Positions 1 through 9,725 are shown, counted from the first letter of the stretch. The stretch: 64,000 nt of DNA from Lepisosteus oculatus (GCF_040954835.1 NC_090718.1:16073532-16137531), one strand, 5' to 3'. The notes: generated by a model from the sequence alone, not told the origin. Made by a program: numbers and translations.

Positions 1-565
1 TGGCTGGAGATACACAGTCAGGTCCTGCTGCCTTTTTACAGTTTTGCTTTTTGAATAGCCTTAACACATCCTGTTCTTTGCTTCACAGGGCATTCTCAAG
101 ACTTGTTAACGGCGTCAAGTCTTCGTGAGAGATTGAGTGTGAGTGGGTGTGGCACTCCAGTTGAGTGGGGGACAATAGCTCATCCCCAGGATGTGAATTA
201 TTTGGAGGAGTTGCGAGACTGCCATGGACAAGGTCGTTGGAGATCCTTTGTGTTTCAGGCCTGCTGTAAAATGTGTTATCTGGTAGAGAGTGATCAAGAT
301 GTATCTGAGGGGATTTTCTTTTGTAATTGGTAACAGTTTGGAGACCTTTCCAGACAGATAAACAGTCTTTGTTAGCAAACAGTTGTTCCAGCTGTGGACA
401 GGAGGGGAAACAAAAGGTAGAGAACACTATTTTTAGAGAAATGGTCCTAAAGGAACAAAGCATAGTGTAGGATGCCACTAGCTTAAGTCTTAACAGCACT
501 GCATGAGAGGAGACTCCAGTGTCTATTTGTTCCGAGGGATCCTCAGAAAGGTCAAAAGGTTGCAA
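1..565 (-). mobile_element. LINE A fragment, L2/CR1-like, linker region (unit 1, cut by window start)
   Basis: The minus strand translates to the region between the endonuclease and reverse transcriptase of fish non-LTR retrotransposons. A recognisable stretch is DCLSVWKGLQTVTNYKRKSP followed by SLPDNTFYSRPETQ, which matches the usual 'VWKGL-TITNYK...LPD-LN-FY-RFE' pattern. The RT start continues to the left; in the other units it is seen across the unit boundary. A 160-aa frame is open at 83-565, but neighbouring sequence shows the element is only a piece, without complete EN or RT. The clade is assigned from memory of the motif pattern and needs a database match. Confidence 0.75.
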
Positions 566-696
566 ACAGATAGGAGACTGGTTACATGCCTGAAGCTTAG
601 CTAGAGGAACATAACATTGCTGGAATTCAGAGAGGGGAGGTTATCAGAGCCTAATGTTATTGCGAAAAATGGCAACTAGGCATAGACGATCTGCTG

Positions 697-1297
697 AATA
701 ATAATAATAATAATAATTGCTTACACTTATATAGCGCTTTTCTGGACACTCCACTCAAAGCACTTTACAGGTAATGGGGACTCCCCTCCACCACCACCAA
801 TGTGCAGCATCCACCTGGATGATGCGACGGCAGCCATAGTGCGCCAGAACGCTCACCACACATCAGCTATCAGTGGGGAGGAGAGCAGAGTAATGTAGCC
901 AATTCATAGAAGGGGATTATTAGGAGGCCATGATTGGTAAGGGCCAATTGGAAATTTGGCCAGGATGCCGGGGTTACACCCCTACTCTTTTCGAGAAGCA
1001 CACCTACACCCCTACTCTTTTCGAGATTTTTAATGACCACAGAGAGTCAGGACCTCGGTTTTACGTCTCATCCGAAGGACAGCGCCTGTTTACAGTATAG
1101 TGTCCCCATCACTATACTGGGGCATTAGGACCCACATGGACCACAGGGTGAGCACCCCCTGCTGGCCCCACTAACACCTCTTCCAGCAGCAACCTTAGTT
1201 TTTCCCAGGAGGTCTCCCATCCAGGTACTGACCAGGCTCACACCTGCTTAGCTTCAGTGGGTTGCCAGTTGTGAGTTGCAGGGTGATATGGCTGCTG
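697..1297 (-). mobile_element. 5S rRNA-derived SINE (SINE3-type), unit 1
   Basis: Read on the minus strand, 1297-1187 follows 5S rRNA: a GCCATA-like start, an A-box-like AAGCTAAGCAGG (near 1245) and the C-box block TGGATGGGAGACC (near 1210). These are the internal RNA polymerase III control elements. A body of about 480 bp follows and ends in a tail with 'TATATAGCGC' and a (TTA)n run at 697-717. Units 1 and 2 have a 24-bp internal duplication near 1003-1026. The body includes a CTCF-like motif at 1151-1167. The SINE class follows from the 5S-like head; the exact family is not named. Confidence 0.85.
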
Positions 1298-1556
1298 ACT
1301 GTCTGTCCTGTGAATTGTTAAGGGTTTCATGTATTTGTGTGTCCAAGTAGTCCGGACTGCTGTGCTATGTGTTGTTTGTCTTTTGAATTTTCTGTTTTAC
1401 ACCTATTGTATCCATAGTGGTATGGGCCAAATCCAATTTAAAGGGTGTTGTGAGCACTGGGGTTTGTTGGGAGTGGTGAGTTAGGAGTCTGGAAATGAGA
1501 GCAAGGTGCGAGTGGATATGATAAAAAGATTGTTCCTTTATTTTGTTTCTGATACC

Positions 1557-2064
1557 TGGTGAAGAGACGCAGTGAGTGTTTGAGTGGCCAGCTGCGTCAA
1601 CTTCAATAAAACTGGCCTTTTGGTTTGTTTGAGTGCTGACTTGCTATGGTGTATTTTTCTCTCTGTGAACAACAGGTCCTACGGCCAACACTACCCACAC
1701 AGGAGGTGTGTGCGTGACAGCTCCTCAGCTGAAGCAGGAGTCCAAGTGTGCACAGATTTCTTGTTGGGGTTTGTTGTTTGAAGTTTCTGTTTGTATGTAG
1801 GAAGCAATTGTGCCATCGCGTGGTCCGAGTTATAGCACGGGACGAGAGCTCCCGAAGAGCGCCTGCCTCCTGCCCGATTCGACGTCTAAAATCATCACAG
1901 AACGAGAGGAGCCAACAGGAATGCAAGTCTCTTCTGGTGAGGAGCCTCCAACACAGCCCCCAGTACTGGGTGTGCAGAAAGAATCCTGTTCTACAGTTGT
2001 GGTGCGAAATGGCCTCCAGTCCTTGTCAAATGCTGGGTTTCTCTGGACTGCAGTCCCCTCCGCA
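1557..2064. repeat. Internal duplicated block D1 (paralogue of 7992-8490)
   Basis: This segment is repeated later in the same unit at about 7992-8490. Shared landmarks are 'ACCTGGTGAAGAGAC', an AATAAA-containing stretch ('CTTCAATAAAACTGGCC' near 1605), the 'GGAAGCAATTGTGCCATCG' stretch near 1801 and a block translating to GFSGLQS near 2038. The block is cut at about 2064 where LINE B begins. In both paralogues the GFSGLQS frame is WCEMASS.C..GFSGLQS, so one frame may once have been coding, but I do not recognise it. Confidence 0.8.
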
Positions 2065-3552
2065 TTTGGATGATTGTGATTGGTGTTGCTGTAGCTGTGC
2101 TGTCCTGAGACTGACTGGTGTCAAGACCAGCTGTACTCTGGGATCAGCAGGGCCTAGTGGTGGTATGAATTGTGGCCTCTGTTTCTCAGGTGTAACAAGT
2201 GTTTGATTACTCTGTTCTGTATGTGTCACGGACGTCCAAAGGGACTTACCGTAGGGAGCAGGAGAGCGGAAAAAGACCCATATGCGTAGCGGCGAGACGG
2301 GAAAAAGGCCCGGGCTCATTAGTGCAAAGAGTTCAGGAATGCCGTATAGAAACCTATGCCCTCAGGGAGCGGACGTGGGGCGCCCTGGTGCTAGGCAGGT
2401 CTCAGGACATCCGAACAACAATGCTGAGCGAGGACAGAGTGCAAGACCCGGAAATATATAGCCCAAGGGAAAGAGAGGGACAGGAAGGACAGCAGACCGG
2501 AAACTAGGGACAGGACAGAGAAGGAGCGCCCTCTGGCTGCAGAGGGCGTGACAGTATGTTTATCAATAGTGGGTACTGGCCTAATTCAGCCCTGCACTCG
2601 CTGTTAGCTGTTTTTCTCTGCGCAAGGCGGATGTTTCTACAGATTGATTAGAGTTTCTACAGAGTGTACTCCTGGTCTGTGAGGGGACCCCACACTTCAC
2701 TGCCGTATAGGGCAATGGGTTGGATTACACTTTCAGATATTTGGAGCGAAATTCTTGTTGGTGGGTTGACATTGAAGAGCCTCCTTCTTATTGCGTAGAA
2801 AGCCCTGAGTGCCTTCTCCCTCAGTGCCTTTAGTGCCAGGTCAAAACTCCCAGAAGAGCTGATGGTGAGACCGAGATATGTGTAGCTGGATGTGTGCTCC
2901 AATGTGTTGTTGTTCAGTGTGAATTTGTACCTGTTTCCCTGAGGTCTGGCTTTCTCCTGGAAAACCATAACTCTTGTCTTGTCCAGATTGACTGGCAGTG
3001 CCCAGGTGTGACAGTCCTGCTCCAGCAATGCCAGGCTCTGCTGTTCTGGGTCCAGATGGGCTGGCAGTGCCCAGGTGTGAATGTGATGGGATGTGTGGCG
3101 GTTTGGTAGGAAGCCAGTCTGACTCTAATGCAGGACATTGTGCTCAATAAGGAGGGCCGGTTATCAGATATTCAAGTTACGACAGAGTTCCTTCCCCAGG
3201 TTACTGTTCACACTGAAGCTCCGGTACCTGTTGGGGTCGAGTCTGTCTCCATTCTTACAGATGGGCGTGATCAGTCCTTGATTCCAGGCCTCAGGGAAAC
3301 AGCCGGCCGTCAGGACGAGGTTGGGGAGTTTGAGCAGGCTTTGCTGCAGGTCTAAGCTGCAGTTGGATCAAGCGTTGTTGACTGTGTCTTGGCTACAGAC
3401 CTTTTGTGGTCTGAGAGTTGTCTGTTTGTGTATGTGCTTATCTTCTTTAGGGTGTGCATGTAGTGTCTAACCATCTCACAGTATCTGAGGCGCAGTTCAG
3501 AGTGGTGTGGTGTTGTTTTAGTTCTGGTAGTTCTCTTCAGTTGTTTCTGCAC
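2065..3552 (-). mobile_element. LINE B reverse transcriptase fragment, unit 1 (interrupted by a solo LTR)
   Basis: The minus strand, from high to low coordinates, follows a fish LINE ORF2. There is an N-terminal spacer (3552-3352, RYCEMVRHYMHTLKK), then RT fingers (3350-3165, AGCFPEAWNQGLITPICKNG and NRYRSFSVNSNLGK). After a deletion of most of the palm come the thumb and post-RT regions (3028-2657, LPVNLDKTRVMVFQEK, YTYLGLTISSSGSF, ESVIQPIALYGSEVWGPL). The RKTANSECRAELGQYPLL segment lies next to the LTR. The YADD catalytic block is missing and the frame is broken, so it is inactive. The clade is not assigned with confidence. Confidence 0.88.
2224..2553. mobile_element. Solo LTR (fossil, Ty3/Gypsy-like) nested in LINE B, unit 1
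   Basis: The 330-bp segment starts TGTCACG and ends CGTGACA, so it has TG...CA ends within short inverted repeats. It is flanked by a 5-bp target duplication GTATG (2219-2223 and 2554-2558). A TATA-like AATATATAG lies near 2453. There is no internal region, so this is a solo LTR left by LTR-LTR recombination. The family call rests on the terminal sequence style and the 5-bp duplication. It is young relative to the array, because unit 3 still has the empty site. Confidence 0.82.
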
Positions 3553-4439
3553 TCTGTATCAAACCATTTGATATTGTTTCTGAGTGTGTTTCATATGAAT
3601 GTAGTCATTTTGATTTTAAGGCTAGTTTCTCAAAAACATGGTTTATAAATTTATGCCCGATTTGTTGGTTTGATTCAGAGCGTTTTGAAATGTAAGGGAT
3701 CAAGTAATGGGTTTATTTGCTGCTGAAAAGAGAAGAAAGAAAAAAAAAAAGAAATGAGACAATTAGCTTGTAATGAGTTTATAACAACAGTAATTAGATT
3801 CCTGCAAGCACTCTTTTCATTGTCCAACAACTGAAAGCTTTTAGGTATAAAGGAAGGGTCCTCTAATATTTGATGTGTGAGCTTGTCGTTCTATTGGAGA
3901 TGTTAGTGAGTCTGAGGATTCGTGTTAATATGACAATACTGCTACTACTATTAATAATACAGCATGGCAAGACTTCTTTCAGTCATTTCCCACCCCTCCA
4001 CCTCAGTGAATCACACATGTTAAACTTCCATCTCGGGTTCCAGATCAGACATGAGCAATCCTATATTACAAATACTTAGCACCAGGCAATTTAACCAGAC
4101 AATAATTTAAGCAATTATTCATTCAAGAGAAGCAGCAGGACGAGTAAAGTGCCCCTCTGATGGCCGGTCAGTGGAATTAAACTGGAAAATTTCTTTGAAA
4201 TGATTATTCTTACAATGATGTACCAATGGCGCCGCTTGGTGGTCATTCAGCAAAATTTCACCGAAGGTTTTTTTTAATTAAAATACCGTTAGTAATGTTC
4301 GTATTAATTAGTTATTTTAATTTTAAAAATATTTAAGCATTTTCAACAGCAAAGAATACATTGCCTTGCAAACAAGAGTAATGAATGAATGTATTGTACA
4401 TGGATACAAAATACAAAATAAATACAATAAACCAAAAAT
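3553..4439. other. Unassigned AT-rich spacer, unit 1
   Basis: No reading frame or RNA gene is convincing. The stretch holds an A-run at 3738-3751, a GATGGCCGGTCAGTGGAA block near 4158 that has a diverged relative near 11120, and a 'CCTCAGTGAATCAC' block near 4001 related to one near 11535. A loose CTCF-like GGCGCCGCTTGGTGGTC lies at 4229-4245. Counterparts are at about 21381-22267, 38959-39855 and 57368-58255. Confidence 0.5.
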
Positions 4440-4620
4440 TAAAATGACGTTCAAAAGGCGCGAGTCGATGACGTCAGAAGGAAGTCGCCCACGGGGCGTA
4501 TGGGTAATGTAGTTTCTGTAGTTCTCTGGCCCGCACTGCCCACGTGTTTCGGTGATTTGATTGAACATCAGAATTAATTATATTGTACCATTTCAGCGTG
4601 TTTGTCGTGTCATGGATTTC
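4440..4620 (+). promoter_or_regulatory. Promoter-like cassette P1, unit 1
   Basis: It contains a full palindromic CRE (TGACGTCA, 4469-4476), a ZNF143/STAF-like ACTACA...CCCA element on the minus strand (4494-4513) and a CACGTG E-box (4541-4546) within 80 bp. A TTTCAG near 4596 follows. The same order of elements occurs at P2 and P3, so this is a duplicated module and not a chance cluster. CRE is bound by CREB/ATF, CACGTG by MYC/USF-type bHLH factors and the ZNF143 element by ZNF143/THAP11. There is no TATA box. Direction is inferred from the downstream exon-like pieces in cassettes B and C. Confidence 0.55.
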
Positions 4621-4879
4621 TATGACTGTCTTATGGGTTCTCTTGTGTGTCATGTTTATTTTAGTGGGTGGCAGTGCTGGGGCCCTGAACTGTAATCATT
4701 CGTGTTTAGTATTTGTTACTGTGACCCTCCTGGGAGGAGGGGACCTTTGTAAGATTCCTGTCCTGGCAAGCAGCAGGTGAGAGTTTGCTGTCCGACTCAA
4801 TTACACCTCCGCTACCTCATTTCACCTCTTTCACCAGCCTGTAAAGGGGGTTGTGATAGTATGGGGTCTTTCTCTTTAA

Positions 4880-5310
4880 CAACCTCAAACCGCAGGAAAG
4901 AAATGCTTCATTTATAAGATTGAAATATAACCAGAAAGTATAAAAATAGCTATTTGTGTGTATCATGTCAGAAATATTTGTTTTTATTTTAAAAGAATTT
5001 AGAAGAGAAATATGATTAATAAGGCAGTAGAATCCATTTAAACTGTCATTTCCCTGTTTAGGTTGGAAAGTTTAATTTGATCAAGTCCACTTGAGTGCCT
5101 AAGCAACTGTTTGGGTAGTTTGGCTGGTGTGGTGGTGCTCTCCAAATACCTGATCCAAACGGACAGAGAGACAAAGTGAGAAAGAAAAGGTGTAAATAAC
5201 AGACATATCATATGCAGAATACAGTAATGTGCTGTTCAGCACAGTGACCTAGAGTGAAGATGGAAATCAGTCATTCTAGTGCTCTCAATGGTTTTCCATT
5301 ACAAACGGAC
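4880..5310. repeat. Internal duplicated block F1 (paralogue of 10155-10515)
   Basis: Long stretches match 10155-10515: 'AACAACCTCAAAC.GCAGGA', 'AATAAGGCAGTAGAAT', 'GGACAGAGAGACAAAGTGAG' and 'CTAGAGTGAAGATGGAAATC'. Unit 3 has lost most of this block (junction near 40268). Together with blocks D1/D2 and cassettes B/C, it shows that the 17.8-kb unit was assembled from an older, shorter duplicated segment. Other copies are at 22708-23138 and 58696-59126. Confidence 0.8.
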
Positions 5311-5389
5311 CAGGGCTTCCTGAGACACAGGCAGTTGGAGTTATATAGAGTTAGAGGTTGTTTTCACGGCACCAGCCGACTAAAGCAGA

Positions 5390-5665
5390 GACCTCCTTCC
5401 ACTCCAGAATTTTTTTTTTATTTGGGTGGGATCATCTGGAGTCTTGATTCCTTTCACGGAGTCAGCAGTAGATACACAGCTGTTAGCATAGGAGGAGTAC
5501 AGAAGAGGTGACAGCAGTGCTGGGGACCCTGGTATCTCTTCCACTGAGGACCCTCTGGCACAACCAGAGGTGTGAAATTGAAATTGTTTGGAAGGAATGG
5601 GAAGCTAAAGGCAGAGTCACAATCTCTGATTCATGTAATCAAAACAGTAAGTTCTTTCCTCGGGC
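5390..5665 (+). repeat. Exon-like block E, unit 1 (relative of 63000-63360)
   Basis: The block runs from a T-run (5408) through 'GCAGTGCTGGGGACCCTG' to 'ATCAAAACA|GTAAGT', a strong splice-donor-like site near 5648. A diverged copy outside the array (63000-63360) has about 100 extra bases in its middle, including the GFSGLQS stretch, so the array version looks internally deleted. The frame is open through the second half (KEWEAKGRVTISDSCNQN), but I cannot name a protein. Other copies are at 23218-23493, 40430-40665 and 59206-59455; units 3 and 4 lack a further 19-24 bp here. Confidence 0.5.
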
Positions 5666-5889
5666 AGCTTCGTTAGAACATTTTAAATAGATGTAAAAGT
5701 GTATTTACAGACTATATCAGCCCTTATCTTTATTAACCTGGTTTAATCTTTTTTTCAGAAGTGTAAATATATTATACTATGTACCCCTGATGGTATTATT
5801 GATGTGCTATAAATATACTCTTGTTTGTATTGTATCTATTCTTATTGCTACCATAAAAAGTTAAAAAGAACTGCACTTTCGAGAAATGT

Positions 5890-5903
5890 CCACTGGGCGG
5901 CGA
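5890..5903 (+). promoter_or_regulatory. CTCF-like motif at the head of cassette B
   Basis: CCACTGGGCGGCGA is close to the core CTCF consensus CCASYAGRKGGCRS. The paralogous site in cassette C (15363-15376) reads CCACTGGGTGGCGA, a slightly better match. It is present in all units (23718, 40904 and 59682 onward). This is a motif match only. Confidence 0.35.
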
Positions 5904-6389
5904 CAGAGATACACGAGTCTATGGCGGCGAGTCCAATAGCGCCTCCGTACAGATCCTCGTTGTGCAGAGATTGAAAATCAATACAGATGATAACTGTGAC
6001 GTTTGTGACAGCAACTCTGAAAGATAACGTAAAGAAGGAAACTAATATTGACATTACTTTTAAAGAAGTTAAATAATACTACATTTTAAACCTATTGAAA
6101 GTAATATGAAAATATCGTTTGTATTTAAAAAAATATGATACTTCATAATAATTAACGAAATGCTGTGAGAGGAGACCCATGTTTAAACACTTTAAAACGG
6201 ATGTAAATGCGTCTGTACAGACAATTTGAAACATGTACGGACCTCATCTGCTTTTGTTTACTATTAAACAAGATTACTTGTTTAATCTTTTTCCATAACA
6301 TGTACATGTATTATCGTATGTACCCCTGGCTATACTCTGTGTTATATGTATTCTTGTTTTTATGGCATGTATTGTTGTTATAATTAAAA

Positions 6390-6560
6390 ATAAAAAGACG
6401 CGAATCGATTACGTCAAAAGGAAGTCGCCACAGGGCTTGTGGGAAATGTAGTCTTTATAGTGCTCTGGACTGCGCTCCGCACGTGTTCCGCAGATTTGAT
6501 TGAGCATCAGAATTAATTATACAATGTCAGTGTATTTACCGTGTCGCGGATTTCTATGTC
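6390..6560 (+). promoter_or_regulatory. Promoter-like cassette P2, unit 1
   Basis: This is a paralogue of P1. It has a CRE-like TTACGTCA (6409-6416), a near-consensus ZNF143/STAF site on the minus strand (6435-6452, ACTACATTTCCCACAAGC) and a CACGTG E-box (6480-6485). The ZNF143 element is the best of the three cassettes; its CRE has lost one base of the palindrome. An RFX site lies about 430 bp downstream. Confidence 0.6.
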
Positions 6561-6912
6561 TGTCTTACAAGACGGACTCGGCAGGAGCTGTTTCTTGCTC
6601 TCCGGAGTGAAGCTGTTCTGGGAAGAGACGAGCAAATCTTTAGACTCTTTGTAAATGAGACATCATCATGACAGCTGTGCCGACCTGCTCTTTATTGACC
6701 TGTTGAACCTGTTTGTGTAAAGAGCAGGAGTCTTGTGTACCCCTGATTGTGTTATGTGTACTCTAGTGTGTTTGCAGCGCTCGTCCTGCCTGGTTTATCA
6801 ACTCGACACAGAAACAAAACCCACTGCCGTCGTGTCTGTGGGTTTCTGAGCTCTCTTGTCTTGTTTGCAAACTTTTCTCCGGTGTTTATTTTACTTTGTT
6901 AAATAAAACGTG

Positions 6913-6926
6913 GTTGCCGGGGCAAC
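6913..6926. promoter_or_regulatory. RFX X-box palindrome, unit 1
   Basis: GTTGCCGGGGCAAC is a perfect full-length X-box (GTTGCC-N2-GGCAAC), the binding site of RFX factors, which drive ciliary and spermatogenic genes and others. It lies just upstream of an exon-1-like stretch. The equivalent site in cassette C (16119-16132) has one half-site degraded to GGAAAC. Confidence 0.65.
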
Positions 6927-7193
6927 GGAGCTGCAGTAGTGTTTGCCGGAGCGGGTCTGACCTCCAGCAGGTCAACAGGCGGCTTTTTTAATCTAATCTG
7001 CGAGAAAAACAGAAACTTAAGAAACTTTAGTCTAAAAAGCGCTGGCTGGAGTATTTTGTGGAAGAAACGGTGACTCGCAGGCTGTGGGACAGGACTATCA
7101 GGGACACATCAGCGCTGGACACCAGCCTCACACCGCTGGGCTCACTGCACCATGAGCGAGTCCGTCGGCGCCTCCTCCTGCTGGGGTGTGTTA

Positions 7194-7991
7194 CCTGGGC
7201 TGCTGTCTGTGTGGAGTCTGCATGCTCTGCCCCTGTTCTCATGGGTCTGGTGTCCTGGGGTGCTGTGTGTGTGGAGTCTGCATGCTCTGCTCCTGTTCTC
7301 ATGGGTCTGGTTTCCTGGGGTGCTGTCTGTATGGAGTCTGCATACTCTGCCCCTGTTCTCATGGGTCTGGTTCCTGGGGTGCTGTCTGTGTGGAGTCTGC
7401 ATGCTCTGCCCCTGTTCTCATGGGTCCTGTTCCTGGGGTGCTGTCTGTGTGGAGTCTGCATGCTCTGCCCCTGTTCTCATGGGTCTGGTTTCCTGGGGTG
7501 CTGTCTGTGTGAAGTCTGCATGCTCTGCCCCTGTTCTCATGGGTCTGGTGTCCTGGGGTGCTGTCTGTGTGGAGTCTGCATGCTCTGCCCCTGTTCTCAT
7601 GGGTCTGGTTTCCTGGGGTGCTGTCTGTGTGGAGTCTGCATGCTCTTCCCCTGTTCTCATGGGTTCGGTTTCCTGGGGTACTGTCTGTGTGGAGTCTGCA
7701 TGCTCTGCCCCTGTTCTCATGGGTCTGGTGTCCTGGGGTGCTGTCTGTGTGGAGTCTGCATGCTCTGCCCCTGTTCTCATGGGTCTGGTGTCCTGGGGTG
7801 CTGTCTGTGTGGAGTCTCCATGCTCTGCCCCGTTCTCATGGGTTCAGTTTCCTGGGGTGCTGTCTGTGTGGAGTCTGCATGCTCTGCCCCTGTTCTCATG
7901 GGTCCTGTTCCTGGGGTGCTGTCTGTGTGGAGTCTGCATGCTCTGCCCCTGTTCTCATGGGTCTGGTTTCCTGGGGTGCTGTCTGTGTGGA
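7194..7991 (+). repeat. 59/60-bp minisatellite derived from V-SINE core, 13 monomers (unit 1)
   Basis: The monomer is built on 'GGGGTGCTGTCTGTGTGGAG' followed by TCTGCATGCTCTGCCCCTGTTCTC and ATGGGTCTGGTTTCCT. It matches the conserved central part of V-SINEs ('GTGTGGAGTTTGCATGTTCTCCC...GTGGGTTTCC'). The non-amplified relative in cassette C (16430-16610) has about 1.5 monomers followed by a typical V-SINE 3' part, which shows the origin. Long open frames run through the array on both strands because the monomer has no stops in several frames; they are not evidence of a protein. Confidence 0.93.
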
Positions 7992-8560
7992 TACCTGGTG
8001 AAGAGACCCAGTGAGTGTTTGTGTGGCCAGCTGCGTCAACTTCAATAAAACTGGCCTTTTGGTTTGTTTGAGTGCTGACTTGCTATGGTGTATTTTTTCT
8101 CTCTGTGAACAACACGTCCTACGGCCAACACTACCCACACAGGAGGTGTGTGCGTGACAGCTCCTCAGCTGCAGCAGGAGTCCAAGTGTGCACAGATTTC
8201 TTGTTGGGTTTTGTTGTTTGAAGTTTCTGTTTGTATGTAGGAAGCAATTGTGCCATCGTGTGGTCCGAGTTATAGCACGCGACCAGAGCTCCCGAAGAGC
8301 GCCTGCCTCCTGCCCGATTCGACGTCTAAAATCATCACAGAACGGTGAGGAGCCTCTGACACAGCCCCCAGTACTGGGTGTGCAGAAATAATCCTATTGT
8401 ACAGTTTTGGTGTGAAATGGCCTCCAGTTCTTGTAACATGATGGGTTTCTCTGGACTGCAGTCCCAGTGCACTCCGCTTTGGATTTGCAGTGGTGTTTTC
8501 TACAATGGAAAACCCTTTGTTTGTACAGAATGGAAATGGCAGTCTGCATGTTTAAATAAT
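7992..8560. repeat. Internal duplicated block D2, unit 1
   Basis: Paralogue of block D1 (1557-2064), directly after the minisatellite. It keeps about 100 bp more on the right, translating WCEMASSSCNMMGFSGLQS then TPLWICSGVFYNGKPFVCTE. The same frame is kept in the copy outside the array (63170-63330: GFSGLQS, then LWICCAVLYNRRPFVWKEWE). Frame conservation among diverged copies suggests a former exon or a repeat with coding ancestry; I do not recognise it. An AATAAA lies near 8043. Confidence 0.6.
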
Positions 8561-8637
8561 ATAATGTGATCATGTACTACAGCTTAAACACTGAGCCAGG
8601 TGACGTTTGATTCTAAAAGATTTCTCTATCATTTCAG

Positions 8638-8705
8638 CGGCGCCTTGTCTGCGGCAGCCCGGCAGCTCCTCCTCCCTTCCAGCTGAGACTCTTCCCTCTC
8701 CAGAG
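8638..8705 (+). other. Exon-like segment (68 bp) with acceptor and donor, unit 1
   Basis: A pyrimidine-rich TCTCTATCATTTCAG acceptor precedes it and CCAGAG|GTGGGT follows. Two frames are open through it; one reads APCLRQPGSSSSLPAETLPS. It is unchanged at 26525-26592 and 44356-44423. I do not know a matching protein, and small exons like this occur by chance, so it is a candidate only. Confidence 0.3.
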
Positions 8706-9315
8706 GTGGGTTAGTGCTCTCAGGTCATCTTCTCTCACACAGCTGCGGGGCAGAAACGCTACTTCCACTGGGCAGAGAGCAGACGGGCAGTGGGAAGGGC
8801 AGCCCTGTGTTTGGGGATCAGGGCTGTCCCTGCTGAGGGATGCTTTCAGAGCCAAAGCAACTGGCTGGGTTATGAACTTTATGGTGTGATCCAAATATGA
8901 CATACAAAGACAGAGAATGAGAAAGAAATAGTATTGCATGTATCTGATCAAAACAGTCTCTTTCAGACAAAACAAATATTGAACAAAAACTTAGTTGCAA
9001 CACACTGCACTACACTTTCTTCTAGGCTGACATTACTGATAGTTTGTGCTGTCTTCCTTTCAGTCTGCAGGGTGTGCATCTTTTTCCTCAGCTTCCTACA
9101 CGAGGAATCAGTTTCTCCTGCCCTGGTTTCACTCCTTTATATCTCACAATCTTCTGCAGCTCCTGGAGGCTGACGACATGTTTGCTGTTTCTGAAAAATT
9201 GCTGACTGGCTCATCAGCACAATTGCTGATTCAAAATCCTTTACTCACATGTTGCCTTAGCCTCTGTATCACAGAGATGTCTTCTGGGTTGGGTAGATCG
9301 ATAGTGTGCTTTTGC

Positions 9316-9555
9316 TCAGTTGCTCTGCTCAATGCGTGGTCTTTTAACTCCGGCTGGGTACGAGCACCTCACTCTCCACACGGCTTTCCAAGGCTCTGTC
9401 ATCGTGTGTGAGGATGTTGTGTAGCTCGTGAAACAGTTCCCCCATTTGAGCCCTGGATTTACTGGGTACTTGAATACCTGAATCTTGCCGTCAGTCCTGA
9501 TCACCTTGTTTTTGTTCTGCAAGGACAAGGCACCTCCCCAGCACTGAACACAAAC
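9316..9555 (-). other. Conserved minus-strand frame of unknown origin, unit 1
   Basis: The minus strand reads GGALSLQNKNKVIRTDGKIQ, then FKYPVNPGLKWGNCFTSYTT, then TEPWKAVWRVRCSYPAGVKR and stops after about 80 residues. The composition looks like real protein (W, C, Y and charged residues balanced) and the frame is uninterrupted in units 2 (27203-27442) and 3 (45039-45278). It abuts SINE sequence at its N-terminal side. I do not recognise a family; a transposon or viral remnant is as likely as a host exon. Confidence 0.35.
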
Positions 9556-9564
9556 TGATACTGG

Positions 9565-9725
9565 CGGGTTGATTGTGTTGTGGTGTGAGTTTGTGTCTGT
9601 GGGGGTGAGGTGTCCCCTGCAGCGCGAACAAACATGCAGACTCCACACAGACAGCACCCCTGGAATCAAACCCAGGGCCCCGGTGCTATGAGGCAGCGAT
9701 GCTAACCACTGTGCCGCAGTGTTGC
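9565..9725. mobile_element. V-SINE pieces in opposite orientations, unit 1
   Basis: The plus strand at 9565-9600 matches the V-SINE tail-side segment also seen at 16553-16590 (GGGTTGATTGTGTTGTGGTG). At about 9605-9725 the minus strand is a tRNA-derived SINE head: CACAGTGGTTAGCATCGCTG (A-box region), GGGTTTGATTCC (B-box region), then CTGTCTGTGTGGAGTCTGCA. Two SINE insertions therefore meet head to tail. Other copies are at 27452-27612 and 45287-45450. Confidence 0.7.

Noticed and set aside
1187-1297. Functional 5S rRNA gene on the minus strand
   Set aside because: Only part of the 5S sequence is recognisable, it is diverged, and it continues into a SINE body and simple-repeat tail, so it is a SINE head.
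7152-8048. 298-codon frame starting MSESVGASSCWG just after the X-box
   Set aside because: The start context is attractive, but the frame runs straight into the minisatellite, and the ATG region is followed by a different sequence in units 3 and 4. It is kept only as an exon-1-like stretch.
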